A stretch of 53,820 nucleotides of DNA from Halorubrum sp. Hd13 (GCF_002252755.1 NZ_NHOY01000017.1:9370-63189); one strand, 5' to 3'; shown: positions 24,109-32,819, numbered from the stretch's first letter. Notes: generated by a model not told the origin, from the letters alone. Translations and numbers: made by a program.

Positions 24109-26163
24109 TCAGTCGGTCCCGCCGTCTGGCGCGAGCCCGAACGCCTCGTCGCGGACGTGGTGTTCGACGAGCAGCAGGTACGTCGCCTGGCTCCACTGGA
24201 GGTTCGAGTTCCAGCGGACCCGACCGCCTCCGTCGACGCGCTCCGGGAGGAGCCCGGCCGTCGTTGTCCACTCGTGGACGTCCTCGAACACGTGGTCCGC
24301 GACAGCGTCCGAGCCGCTCCCGCCGAGCCGCCTGGCGACGTCGGCGTACGCCTCGCAGAGCGGCCAGCCGCCGTCTTCGACGGTCCCCGTGGGCGTGTAG
24401 CGGTCGCCGGGGTACCGCCCGAGACAGGGCGAGTCGCCGGCGACCCACGCCTCGTCGGCGGCGGCGTCGAGGGTCGCTGTGACGGCGTCGCTCTCGGCGT
24501 CGGCGACGTTCCACGGCCAGACGGCCATGAACGACGCCGCGTCCGGCCGGGCGTCGGCCGGCGGATCGGCCGGTGTCTCCGGGCTGTCCGCCGTGACGAG
24601 GGCGTCGCCGTACGGCGTGGACTTGAAACAGTACTTCTCGAAGTTATCCGCCCACACCGCCGCCCGCTCGCGGCACTCCTCGGCGAACGCCTCGTCCCCG
24701 TGCGCGTCGGCGAGCTCCCCCATCGAGCGCAGTCCGGCGATCGCCGCGGCGGTGCCCTCGGTGCTGTGGCCCCAGATCTCCTCCCACGGGTCCTGGTGTT
24801 TCTCCGGGAAGCCGTAGCCGTTGTCGTACGAGAGGAGGAACTCGGCGGCGCGCCGGGACATGTCGTAGTGCTCGTCGAGGAGGTCGTCGTCGCCCGTTTC
24901 CCGCCAGACGAGCCAGTGGGCGTATATCGGCCCACCGATTTGGTCGAGTTGGAGCGCCCGCCAGTGGGCCTCGCCGGTGACGAAGTAGTTCTGCCACCAC
25001 GTCCCGTGCCGGTCGATGCCGCGGTCGTCGACGACGTCGCCGGTGATCTGGTTCTCGTCGAACCACCGGAGCGCGAGTCGCGCCTCGCGTTCGGCCCCGG
25101 CCGCGACCAGCGCCTGCGTGATGATAACCTGATCGCGGGGCCAGATGAACTTGTACGTCATATCGCTCGGCTTGAACGCGCCGGCGATGACGCCACAGCA
25201 GCCGTCCTGCGCGCACTTCATCGCCGTCAGCGATCGCTCGTACAGGTCGTTGACATCGGGGTCGTCTGTCGGCCCGTCCGAGACCGTCTCGTGCCAGTCT
25301 TCCCACGCCGCCGCGAACGACTCCCGCTCCGACTCGTAACCGCGGTCGAGGAGCCGGAGGGCGTGCTCGACCGCCGCCTCCTCGCCGTACCCGAATCCCA
25401 CCCCAGTGAGCCACGACGCAGCGTCGGTCTCGCCGACGTACAGCCCGACGCCCACGTCGAGGTTCCCCTCGGCCCGGTCGGTGTCGTCGATGAATCCGTG
25501 GTTCCTCTCGTAGATATCCGCCCACGCGCTCCGGTCCGGGCCCTCCGCGACGCCGGTGTGGCCGATCCGGCGCCCGTCGAACTCGCGGTCCCCGTCGCGG
25601 TCCTGTGCTATCGCCACCCACCGGTCGCCGTCGGTCGCGACCACTAGCTCCGCGCCGTCGCGCTCAGTGACGAACGCCTCCTGAACCGCGTTGGGGTCCT
25701 CGTGGTCGTGGCCGTGGATTCCGAGGTCGGCGACGGTGTAGAAGGTCCGCTCCGCGACCGTCTCGAACTCTGCGTTTGTCTCGATCAGCAGGCCGCAGGT
25801 GTCCACGCTCGCGACGACGCGCTGCGTGAGGGTCCCGGTCGATCCGTCCTCGTCGAAGCGGTTCTCGAGGGTTATCTCCGGGACCTCGCTCGACGCGTAC
25901 GAGACGTCGCTCTCAACGGCGTCGTCGCGGGCGTCCAGCGTGTGTTCCTCGTCGGCGTTCCACGCGAGTGTGTGGAGATCGTAGAATAACTCGATGTCTG
26001 ACCGAAACGCCGACGTCTCCTCGATAATTGCGCCGTGACGGTCGCGCTGAGGATCGTCGTATCTGTTCGCGGTCAAGAGGACGTTCGCACCGTCGTCGCG
26101 CGGCGCGCTGAGAATCGCGTCCTTGTCACTCGGTACCGACGGCGCGTTCGACTCGACTGGCAT
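24109..26163 (-). CDS. Glycoside hydrolase family 15 (glucoamylase-like)
   Basis: A 684-residue protein from the ATG of PVESNAPSV; a start at 26235 is less likely. The N-terminal beta-sandwich (about 1-280) precedes an alpha/alpha barrel with KFIWPRDQVIITQALVAAG. The general-acid Glu lies in DPWEEIWGHSTEG (about residue 460), and the catalytic-base Glu in GLLPERVD near 640 is followed by NSNLQWSQATYLLLVEHH. Glucoamylase and trehalase relatives release glucose from the non-reducing ends of alpha-glucans. There is no Tat or Sec signal peptide, so it is probably cytoplasmic and may act on internal glycogen-like polymer or trehalose. Long frames on the opposite strand are composition shadows. Confidence 0.9.
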   Translation of the reverse strand: MPVESNAPSVPSDKDAILSAPRDDGANVLLTANRYDDPQRDRHGAIIEETSAFRSDIELFYDLHTLAWNADEEHTLDARDDAVESDVSYASSEVPEITLENRFDEDGSTGTLTQRVVASVDTCGLLIETNAEFETVAERTFYTVADLGIHGHDHEDPNAVQEAFVTERDGAELVVATDGDRWVAIAQDRDGDREFDGRRIGHTGVAEGPDRSAWADIYERNHGFIDDTDRAEGNLDVGVGLYVGETDAASWLTGVGFGYGEEAAVEHALRLLDRGYESERESFAAAWEDWHETVSDGPTDDPDVNDLYERSLTAMKCAQDGCCGVIAGAFKPSDMTYKFIWPRDQVIITQALVAAGAEREARLALRWFDENQITGDVVDDRGIDRHGTWWQNYFVTGEAHWRALQLDQIGGPIYAHWLVWRETGDDDLLDEHYDMSRRAAEFLLSYDNGYGFPEKHQDPWEEIWGHSTEGTAAAIAGLRSMGELADAHGDEAFAEECRERAAVWADNFEKYCFKSTPYGDALVTADSPETPADPPADARPDAASFMAVWPWNVADAESDAVTATLDAAADEAWVAGDSPCLGRYPGDRYTPTGTVEDGGWPLCEAYADVARRLGGSGSDAVADHVFEDVHEWTTTAGLLPERVDGGGRVRWNSNLQWSQATYLLLVEHHVRDEAFGLAPDGGTD

Positions 26164-26261
26164 GGTCGGTGAACGATTGGTGCGTTGATAAGACCGAGGC
26201 GATAATGTACTTGCGTTACCATTCGGCATGATCATGTTCGACTCTTCGCCGGTGAGCCGAT

Positions 26262-26276
26262 GGTAACCCGTTTACC
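26262..26276 (+). promoter_or_regulatory. GGTAAC-CCG-TTTACC inverted repeat before thioredoxin
   Basis: This inverted repeat has 6-base arms with one mismatch and a 3-base spacer, 47 bases before the thioredoxin ATG. It has the same form as the sites at 42573-42587 and 45923-45937, so it is a candidate operator of the same regulator. Confidence 0.5.
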
Positions 26277-26322
26277 TCGTGGTTCGGGAAGCGATATGAA
26301 GGCGTAGGCCCTCCGATCCGAT

Positions 26323-26667
26323 ATGTCATCTGACGCGGCTTCCGGCGGCGGTGCGAAGACAGACGGTATTGTCGACGTGGAGAGCGCGGAGTCGTTCCAT
26401 GAGGCGGTCGCAGAGAACGATCAAGTCGTCGTCGACTACTTCGCGGACTGGTGCGGTCCGTGTAAACAGCAGACGCCCATCCTCGAGGAGCTGTCCGGCA
26501 TGATCGACGCGCCGATCCTCGGCGTCGACACCGACGAACACAACGGACTCGCCGCGGAGGCGGGCGTCCGGTCGATCCCCACGGTCGCGGTCTACCGCGA
26601 CGGCGAGGAGATCGAGCGGTTCGTCGGCGTCACGGGAGCCGACACGATTCGGGCGGCGCTGGAGTGA
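26323..26667 (+). CDS. Thioredoxin
   Basis: A 114-residue thioredoxin with the classical active site DWCGPCK (Cys44, Cys47), the preceding strand VVVDYFA, and the cis-Pro loop RSIPTVAVYRDGEEIERFVGV. The first 15 residues are a polar extension. It reduces protein disulfides in the cytoplasm and could be served by the TrxR-like flavoprotein at 33552, though that pairing is an inference. It is monocistronic. An inverted repeat shared with other thiol genes lies just upstream, which suggests redox control. Confidence 0.93.
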   Translation: MSSDAASGGGAKTDGIVDVESAESFHEAVAENDQVVVDYFADWCGPCKQQTPILEELSGMIDAPILGVDTDEHNGLAAEAGVRSIPTVAVYRDGEEIERFVGVTGADTIRAALE

Positions 26668-26760
26668 GGACGGGGAGCGCTGAGACGGTCTGGCGGACAT
26701 CGGATCGCGGCGGGCGTCGACGCGTCTTCGCATATCAGTTCGGACCCGATGTATTCTCAG

Positions 26761-27115
26761 CCCTTGACATCCTCTCCGCCCTGAAGGGCGAAGATTCCCA
26801 CGGCACCGTACCGCTGGGTTGGGGTGTTTACGGTTTGTAGCTGTCTCGGTGACGGCTACTGGCTGTGTCAATCAGCCGTTACTCCTATCCCGACTTGGGA
26901 TTCAGAGGTACTTCTTACTGCACCCTGAAATCCACAACAGAAAGGGTGCTTTCTGTGTGGGTTCGGGCCATCCCGATATTGTCCGATTAGATGGGCGGGT
27001 AGACCGCCTCGGCTACCGAGTAGTACGAGAATCACTCACTTGAACCACCCGACCAGAAGTTCCTGGTTACTGTAGAGAATTGTCGGATTCATCCGCGCGC
27101 TGAAGCGCGAGGCTT
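26761..27115. mobile_element. Remnant region of IS200/IS605-type elements with two orphan right-end hairpins
   Basis: CGCCCT-GA-AGGGCG at 26777-26790, next to TTGACATCCTCTCC, and CGCGCT-GA-AGCGCG at 27096-27109, followed by GAGGCTTTCTCC, are both typical haloarchaeal tnpB-element right ends. They face opposite directions. The 300 bases between them encode no recognisable TnpA or TnpB. The plus-strand frame at 26819-27043 has no family features. These may be solo ends left by deletion, or a short element mobilised in trans. Confidence 0.5.
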
Positions 27116-27275
27116 TCTCCTTGATTCTCCGTAACAGGAGCCAGAACGAGAACGGCCGGCCACGAACCCGCATCGTTTTGGCTACTTCCTCCTCGTACAG
27201 GAAAGTTAGCAATTCCCGACAGGGTCTCGCGTTCTTGCTGGGGTTCTCTCGACTGGGAGGCGAAGAACTGCGACC

Positions 27276-27331
27276 GCTCTGTTGAAATACTCAGCAGCCG
27301 ATTGTTTTTCACCAACAGTCGCTCAGTACAG
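27276..27331. repeat. Solo insertion-sequence end (GCTCTGTTGAAAT type)
   Basis: GCTCTGTTGAAATACTCAGCA, followed by CAGTCGCTCAGTACAGG, matches over about 56 bases the sequence at 32162-32218, which bounds the lipoprotein cassette. It is therefore a leftover IS end. The remainder of 27116-27409 contains no gene. Confidence 0.5.
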
Positions 27332-27409
27332 GGAACACACGTATCAACGTACAGTGCTGCTCCACTAACTTCGTGTCAGTAACCGCCTCTCCGTCTGATG
27401 AATTTCTAC

Positions 27410-28219
27410 TCAATTGAGAGACTGCCAGGCGGCAGCGGCTGCATCAATCACCTCTAACGCATCTTGACTTCCAGCTGCTTCCCCCTTCTCGAAATCGTCC
27501 TCGGTCTGTCCCATCTGATTGGTTACATGAGCGACGCAAACGACTGGCAACTCTCGAACCTCGGCGAACGTGTACAGCGCCGCTGCCTCCATTTCGACGG
27601 CAAGAACTCCTTCTGATCTAGCACGTTCAATCGCAGTCTCCGTTTCCCGAAACGGCGCATCCGTCGTCCACGTCGTTCCCGTGTACACAGGACGTGACAC
27701 AGTTTTGCACGCTTCTTCGACCGGAGCGCTGAGCTCGTCACCGAGAGTCGCATAACGGCTGGTCGAACGGTAGTGGTGGCTCGTTCCTTCGTCGCGGAGC
27801 GCACGCTCAATGAGAACGAAGTACGGTGGATCATCCTTCAGCACAATCTGCCCCGAAGAGGTTACGCTAACGAGAAATCGACAGCCAGCGGCGAACAGTT
27901 GCTCCGCAACGAGAACGGCGAACGATGCCCCAACAGCGCATCCCACGATACCGAACACCTTACCGTTCCGTTCGAACCGATAGAGATCAGTGTGGTAGCC
28001 GGGCCACGTTTCGACTTTGTCCGCTTCTCCGGTGGCCTTCAGGTGGCGCACGATATCACCGTCCGGATCGAGGAGACAGATATCGGGCACGGAGCATTCC
28101 GGGAGGTCTTTCTGCCGTCGGGCGTTCTCCAGCAGCGCTTCTGGTGTGAAAACGGACGGTTCGTCGAATTCTTTCGCGTCGAAAAGCGGAGAAGAACCTG
28201 AACCGGGCGAGTCGGTCAT
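27410..28219 (-). CDS. Nucleoside phosphorylase (PNP/UDP family)
   Basis: A 269-residue phosphorylase from the ATG of TDSPGSGSS; nine extra codons to 28246 are possible. The family features are VFGIVGCAVGASFAVLVAEQLFAAGCRFLVSVTSSGQI (phosphate and ribose site), WTTDAPFRETETAIERARSEGVLAVEMEAAALYTFAE (base and ribose site with MEAAA) and PVVCVAHVTNQMG. It cleaves a nucleoside with phosphate in salvage. Uridine phosphorylase-like specificity is possible but not certain. It begins 38 bases after the stop of a methyltransferase gene on the same strand, so the two form a probable operon. A link to S-adenosylmethionine by-product salvage would be only a guess. Confidence 0.85.
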   Translation of the reverse strand: MTDSPGSGSSPLFDAKEFDEPSVFTPEALLENARRQKDLPECSVPDICLLDPDGDIVRHLKATGEADKVETWPGYHTDLYRFERNGKVFGIVGCAVGASFAVLVAEQLFAAGCRFLVSVTSSGQIVLKDDPPYFVLIERALRDEGTSHHYRSTSRYATLGDELSAPVEEACKTVSRPVYTGTTWTTDAPFRETETAIERARSEGVLAVEMEAAALYTFAEVRELPVVCVAHVTNQMGQTEDDFEKGEAAGSQDALEVIDAAAAAWQSLN

Positions 28220-28257
28220 GTCTTTCGTGTTCGCGGGGCCAGACAAGGATATTGTGG

Positions 28258-28863
28258 TCAGCCGGTTGGGGTCCCGACTATCGCCGAGATGGCGGCAGTC
28301 GTCGGATCAGAGCTCTCGAAGACTTCCTCGTCGGAGATACACAAAAAGAACCCCTGCTCGCCATCGACGTGTTCCAATATCGTTTGGGTCAGCGTCTCAG
28401 AACCTCGGTGGATCATCCGCGGTAAATAGGACCCCTCTCGCTGCAGGTTCGATTGCACGTACTCGGAGCGCGTGTTCAACACCAGTGCAACTAGGGCTCC
28501 CTCGGAAGCGAGGACGCGGGTCGCCTCGGCAAGCGCTGAATCGACATCGGGAATGAATTCGAGCGTTGAAACGAAGACGACAGTACCGACCGACGCCGTT
28601 GCAATGGGAAGTGCGGTCGCATCACCGAGAACAATCGGTGCAGCAACTCGGTCCCGGGCTGCTTGAACCATATCCTCCGAGCGATCTAAACCGATTATTT
28701 CGTACTGTAAAAAGCGCTCTTCGAGTGACCCGATGCCGCATCCAACGTTCAGAATCCGGTCATCTTCGGTGACGTGCTGTCTGATATAGGCGGCCTCTCG
28801 ATCCATGACCGCAGTCCCAAACTCGGTCTCACAGAATCGAACGAAACTCCGGACGTCGCTCAT
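28258..28863 (-). CDS. Class I SAM-dependent methyltransferase
   Basis: A 201-residue methyltransferase of the Methyltransf_11 type. SAM motif I reads RILNVGCGIGSLEERF, motif II IIGLDRSEDMVQAAR, and the adenine loop and motif IV VLGDATALPIATASVGTVVFVSTLEFIPDVDSALAEATRVLASEGALVALV. A C-terminal substrate-side helix region follows (LPRMIHRGSETLTQTILEHV). The acceptor is unknown; small-molecule or lipid acceptors are usual for this group. It is the first gene of the pair with the nucleoside phosphorylase. It is followed upstream by a short AT-rich promoter region toward the HTH_10 gene at 28921. Confidence 0.88.
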   Translation of the reverse strand: MSDVRSFVRFCETEFGTAVMDREAAYIRQHVTEDDRILNVGCGIGSLEERFLQYEIIGLDRSEDMVQAARDRVAAPIVLGDATALPIATASVGTVVFVSTLEFIPDVDSALAEATRVLASEGALVALVLNTRSEYVQSNLQREGSYLPRMIHRGSETLTQTILEHVDGEQGFFLCISDEEVFESSDPTTAAISAIVGTPTG

Positions 28864-28920
28864 CTCATTGGGCGATTGCTATTGAATAAATAACTTATTG
28901 CCTGGCGAACTGATGACAGA

Positions 28921-29655
28921 TTAGTCGGCGGTTCGTTCGGTTCGTCGGGTCTTCTCTACTTGTAGCGGGTCGTCGGTGGATGTCGCGGTAACCAGTCGTA
29001 GGAACTGTCCCGCGTTCGTGAGGAGTTTGTTCTCCGCTTTCCGGAGGTGTTCTTCGTACGTCGAACGAGCGACGGCCGTCTGATCGGCCAGATCTCGAAG
29101 CGAGGTCCCCCGCGGTTGCTCGTAGTACCCACTTTCCAGTGCTAACTGGAGTGCCGCAAGCTGTCGGTCAGTGAGGTCCTCGAACAGTTCACTCGCCGGA
29201 GCCAGCATGCTGTGGGGGATCTGCGTCTCCGAAATCGAGGTCTTCGAGAGCAGTTCGATCTCTCTGTCGGATCTCAGATCACCGAGTAACTCCCGGACGT
29301 CTTCACCGTCGAATGCTACTACGGTGTAGTGTTCCCAGCCTTGGCGGTAGATCGTCGGCGACTGATACAGACAGTTGTGTTTCTCGAAGCGGTCGATGAT
29401 GGACCGTTCGAGTGAACAGAGACACGACTGTGTGACAACGTGATACCCGTCGTCATCTTTCGATTCGTGTAGAACGGTTCCGAGGTGGTCGATATCGTCA
29501 CGCAGCCCATCGGTCGGGGTCGTCTCTGATGTGATCTCCAGCACTTGGCAGTCGCTCAGCGGCCACTCACGGATGGTCAAGTCCGGATGTCGTTCCGAGA
29601 TCTCCCGGTACGGACACTCGTGTTTAACGCGAATCGAGGCCTCGTACAAGCTCAT
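28921..29655 (-). CDS. HTH_10 family regulator next to rhodanese-MBL gene
   Basis: A 244-residue regulator from the ATG of SLYEASIRVKHECPY; the frame to 29697 adds 14 residues. The N-terminal 160 residues form a ligand-like region with Cys14 and the pair SCLCSLE, which is suggestive in view of the neighbouring sulfur genes. The C-terminal HTH_10 reads LTDRQLAALQLALESGYYEQPRGTSLRDLADQTAVARSTYEEHLRKAENKLL. It is divergent from the rhodanese/metallo-beta-lactamase gene, with 88 bases between starts, so it is the likely local regulator of that gene and the MFS transporter. Confidence 0.85.
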   Translation of the reverse strand: MSLYEASIRVKHECPYREISERHPDLTIREWPLSDCQVLEITSETTPTDGLRDDIDHLGTVLHESKDDDGYHVVTQSCLCSLERSIIDRFEKHNCLYQSPTIYRQGWEHYTVVAFDGEDVRELLGDLRSDREIELLSKTSISETQIPHSMLAPASELFEDLTDRQLAALQLALESGYYEQPRGTSLRDLADQTAVARSTYEEHLRKAENKLLTNAGQFLRLVTATSTDDPLQVEKTRRTERTAD

Positions 29656-29743
29656 ACTACGTATTTTGAACGGGTTAGGATTAACAGTACCGGTCATGTC
29701 CGGCAGTACTCATATGCGAATATAATCCTATCTACAAACACCG

Positions 29744-30856
29744 ATGCAAGATATCTCGCCGGAAAAACTCAGCGAGCAGTTGCGACATGGCGACGGCAAG
29801 CCACTCGTCCTCGATATTCGCCATCGAGAAGACTTCGAGGAGTGGCATATTCCGGGTAGTGTCAACGTCGATGTCTACGACGAATTAACCGACAACCCTG
29901 AACAAGCCAAAGAACACCTATCGGACCTCCCCCGTGAAGAGGAGATTGTTACCGTCTGTCCCGCAGGTGTCGTCTCGGAGACCGCGACGCAAGTGCTCCG
30001 AGAACTGGACTACGACGCGGTGACGCTCACGGACGGACTGAACGGTTGGAGCCGCGTACACCGGCAGGCGACGGTTCCGGTCGATCTCGATGGCACGCTC
30101 ATTCAGGTTGCACGCCCGGGGAAAGGCTGCCTCTCACACGTCCTCATCTCTAACGGCGAAGCCGTAGTGTTCGACCCGTCACACTATCTCGACGAATACG
30201 ACGTGATTCTGGACGAGTACGACGCCGACCTCATCGGTGTCTTCGACACCCACGCACACGCGGACCACGTCTCGGGTGCCGCGGAACTCGCAGATCGTCA
30301 CGGCGTCCCGTACTATCTCCACCCGAAGGATGCGCTTGCCATCGATGCGACGCCGGTTGAAGATGGACAAACTGTCACGGCCGGCAGTCTCGATATCGCG
30401 GTCATTCACACACCGGGACACAGCGAAGGGAGCGTCTCGTTCGATATCGACGGTGCGGTGTTGATCACGGGCGATACGCTCTTCCACGAGAGCGTCGGGC
30501 GTGTCGAACTCGGCGTCGAAGCCGGTATCGAAGACGCCGACGTCGAACAGAACGCTGCGACGCTTTACGAGAGCCTTCAGCGGCTGCTGAACAGGCCAGA
30601 CGATGCGGTTGTGCTGCCTGCACACGATCCCGGCTCGCCTGAACCGCCGGTGACTGCGACCCTCGCTGAGGTCAAAGAACGGAACACGGACCTCGGCCGC
30701 GACCGCGACGAGTTCGTCGAAGAACTCGCGTCGGATATCCCGGACCATCCCCCGAATTTCGAGCGTGTCAAGCGAACGAACGTCGGTCGAGAGTCGGTTC
30801 CTACCGACGAGTTAGCTGAACTGGAGCTGGGTCCCAACAACTGCGCTGCCGAATAA
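29744..30856 (+). CDS. Rhodanese and metallo-beta-lactamase fold fusion, persulfide dioxygenase-like
   Basis: A 370-residue two-domain protein. Residues 1-105 are a rhodanese domain with the active-site loop VTVCPAGVVSETA (Cys) and the N-terminal LVLDIRHREDFEEWHIPGSVNV. From about 115 the metallo-beta-lactamase domain carries DTHAHADHVSG (HxHxDH), HTPGHSEGSVSF, LITGDTLF and VLPAHDPG, the metal ligands of the ETHE1/glyoxalase II group. Domain order is rhodanese first. Such fusions oxidise glutathione or other low-molecular persulfides and handle sulfane sulfur; haloarchaea use other thiols, so the natural substrate is unclear. It is followed two bases later by an MFS gene and is divergent from an HTH_10 gene. 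Confidence 0.9.
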   Translation: MQDISPEKLSEQLRHGDGKPLVLDIRHREDFEEWHIPGSVNVDVYDELTDNPEQAKEHLSDLPREEEIVTVCPAGVVSETATQVLRELDYDAVTLTDGLNGWSRVHRQATVPVDLDGTLIQVARPGKGCLSHVLISNGEAVVFDPSHYLDEYDVILDEYDADLIGVFDTHAHADHVSGAAELADRHGVPYYLHPKDALAIDATPVEDGQTVTAGSLDIAVIHTPGHSEGSVSFDIDGAVLITGDTLFHESVGRVELGVEAGIEDADVEQNAATLYESLQRLLNRPDDAVVLPAHDPGSPEPPVTATLAEVKERNTDLGRDRDEFVEELASDIPDHPPNFERVKRTNVGRESVPTDELAELELGPNNCAAE

Positions 30857-30858
30857 AC

Positions 30859-32148
30859 ATGAGTACGGGTACTGAAATCAAACAGGGAATCCGCGAGCAC
30901 CTCGGGCAGTTCTCGCTACACGTCCTGCTCGTGTTCGCCACCGGATTGACCATCGGGTCCGAACGGACCGTCGTCCCCGTTCTGGGAGAGGATGTCCTCG
31001 GCGTCACGTCGTTCCTCGTTATCGGTTCGTTCGTCGTCTCGTTCGGGATTGTGAAGTCGATCCTCAATCTCTACGCCGGCAAATGGGGCGAGGAGTACGG
31101 CCGGAAGCCAGTTCTCGTCGCCGGATGGGCGACGGCACTCCCCCTACCGGTCATCCTCATCTTCGCTCCGAGTTGGGGGTGGATCACGGTCGGCAACATC
31201 CTGCTGGGTATCAACCAAGCGTTGACGTGGAGTATGGCGATCAACGCGAAGATCGATCTCGCAGGATCCGACCAGCGCGGTCTCGCAGTCGGCATCGATG
31301 AATCGTTCGGATACACCGGCGTCGCTGTCGGTGCGTGGCTCACTGGCGTCATCGCCGGGCAGTGGAGCCTTCGGCCCGAACCGTTCTACTTCCTCGCAAT
31401 AGTCGTCGTGCTGGCGTTCCTCATCTCGATCTTCCTGATCAAAGAGACCGTCCAGTACGCCCAGGCCGAAGGTGACGACGACCACCGCGACGCGAACTTG
31501 CCGTTCAACGAGGTGGTAAAGCGAGCGACCTACGGCGACAGAACGCTGTTCGCTGCGGCTCAGGCCGGCCATATCGAGAACTTCGTGGACACGCTGTTCT
31601 GGATCGCCGTCCCGCTGTATCTGGTGAGCCAAGGCCTCGGTATTGCGGCTGTCGGTGTCGTCGTCGGCGTCCACAGCGCGATGTACTTCCTCCAGATTGC
31701 GACCGGTGGGCTCGCTGACCGTATCGGCCGCCGACCGCCCGTGATCTGGGGGATGTTCCTCGCAGGGGCCGGCGTCCTCGGAATGGTGCTCGTCGAGGGG
31801 TATTTCGCGTGGGCCGTCTTGGCCGCTGTCTCCGGTTTGGGTATGGCATTACTGTATCCGAACCTGATGACTGTGCCGAGCGACGCCGCTCACCCGACGT
31901 GGCGGTCAGCGGGTATGGGTGTCTATCGAATGTGGCGTGACTCCGGCTACGCAGTCGGTGCAATCCTGATCGGACTTTCGATGGAGCTCGTCAGCGCCGA
32001 AGCCGCATTCTACATGACTGCACTTCTCATGTTCATCTCCGGCGCCATCGTGTACGTCTGGATGGAAGAGACGCACCCAGACTTTGGGACACACGAGCCG
32101 CCCGCACCTGCGACGGAGCGACCAACTGACACAGTCACTCAAGACTAG
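30859..32148 (+). CDS. Major facilitator superfamily transporter
   Basis: A 429-residue transporter with about twelve membrane spans. The N-half loop 2-3 motif is NLYAGKWGEEYGRKPVLVAGW and its repeat in the C-half is ATGGLADRIGRRPPVIWGMF. A polar loop (about 195-225) joins the halves. The ATG lies two bases after the stop of the rhodanese/metallo-beta-lactamase gene, so both are one transcript. By context it may move sulfite, thiosulfate or another sulfur compound, or a toxic organic compound; the sequence alone does not decide. Confidence 0.88.
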   Translation: MSTGTEIKQGIREHLGQFSLHVLLVFATGLTIGSERTVVPVLGEDVLGVTSFLVIGSFVVSFGIVKSILNLYAGKWGEEYGRKPVLVAGWATALPLPVILIFAPSWGWITVGNILLGINQALTWSMAINAKIDLAGSDQRGLAVGIDESFGYTGVAVGAWLTGVIAGQWSLRPEPFYFLAIVVVLAFLISIFLIKETVQYAQAEGDDDHRDANLPFNEVVKRATYGDRTLFAAAQAGHIENFVDTLFWIAVPLYLVSQGLGIAAVGVVVGVHSAMYFLQIATGGLADRIGRRPPVIWGMFLAGAGVLGMVLVEGYFAWAVLAAVSGLGMALLYPNLMTVPSDAAHPTWRSAGMGVYRMWRDSGYAVGAILIGLSMELVSAEAAFYMTALLMFISGAIVYVWMEETHPDFGTHEPPAPATERPTDTVTQD

Positions 32149-32160
32149 TTCAATATATCC

Positions 32161-32819
32161 GGCTCTGTTGAAATCCTCAGCAAGTGATATATTCTGACCC
32201 AGTCGCGGTCAGTACAGAGGATTCATCTCTCAATCACTGGTCGTAGAGCAGAATGTCTCGTCAGGAGTTTCGTGAGCAGAGAAGTGAAAAGTAGAAGGCC
32301 GTATTCCGATATATGCCACCGTGCAGTCCCCGTGACTCTGATCGTCTGCGTAAACAAATGAATCTGTCATCCCATCGTCAAGACCTACTGTGACGGTGTA
32401 TTGATTTACACGAGCGCTCCACGCGTCGTCTATAGTGATACCAGATTCAGAGCTATCAGATGGTTCTAGTGAATATTCACTATCGACGACCGTTGTGTCT
32501 CCCTGTTGTATCCGAAGTTGAACCACAATGTCGCCTGCTCGCTGGTTGGCTAATACAACACCACCTAAATGAAGTCCCTGCTCGAAACCGGCCTCTAGGC
32601 ATCCTGACGTTCCGAGGAGTCCCCCACCTGCTGCAATACAGAATCTCCGCCGGTGCATACGCAAGTTACGGAATTGGATTAGAACAGCACTGAACGAAAG
32701 TGTGACGATTACAGAACCATCACGGAACTTGCACCACTGAACGACGATCAATACGCAGTTCTCATTGACCGGCTGTTTCAGGCAATAATATGTTTGAAGA
32801 AGAGGATTTCAACAGAGGC
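32161..32819. mobile_element. 0.66-kb cassette bounded by IS-type inverted repeats
   Basis: GGCTCTGTTGAAATCCTC (32161-32178) and GAGGATTTCAACAGAGGC (32802-32819) are inverted repeats with one mismatch. The left end is related to the solo end at 27276. No transposase lies inside; the only gene is a lipoprotein on the minus strand. A clear target duplication was not found. A second, degenerate right-type end follows at about 32843-32892. Confidence 0.5.
32230..32658 (-). CDS. Putative Tat-dependent lipoprotein inside IS-bounded cassette
   Basis: A 142-residue protein from the ATG of HRRRFCIAAGG; the frame to 32751 adds residues without signal features. The start has a twin-arginine type signal (RRRFCIAAGGGLLGTSGC) with lipobox GTSGC. 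A beta-rich domain follows, with strands such as GDIVVQLRIQQGDTTVVDSEYSL and YTVTVGLDDGMTDSFVYA, and a Cys pair (GDCTV and ETFCST) that could form a disulfide. Similar small lipoproteins are common and uncharacterised in haloarchaea. Its location between two inverted IS ends suggests transfer as a passenger. Confidence 0.6.
   Translation of the reverse strand: MHRRRFCIAAGGGLLGTSGCLEAGFEQGLHLGGVVLANQRAGDIVVQLRIQQGDTTVVDSEYSLEPSDSSESGITIDDAWSARVNQYTVTVGLDDGMTDSFVYADDQSHGDCTVAYIGIRPSTFHFSAHETPDETFCSTTSD

Noticed and set aside
23575-25647. 690-residue frame opposite the glucoamylase gene
   Set aside because: It overlaps panE and GH15, which have complete motifs. Its translation is Arg/Pro/Val-rich without any domain, a usual shadow in high-GC halophile DNA.
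26819-27043. 74-residue plus-strand frame between two IS ends
   Set aside because: It has no similarity to TnpA, TnpB or any family I know and lies wholly inside IS-relic sequence.
27067-27315. 82-residue reverse frame at the solo IS end
   Set aside because: It starts inside the GCTCTGTTGAAAT repeat and runs through the IS hairpin; it has no protein-like pattern.
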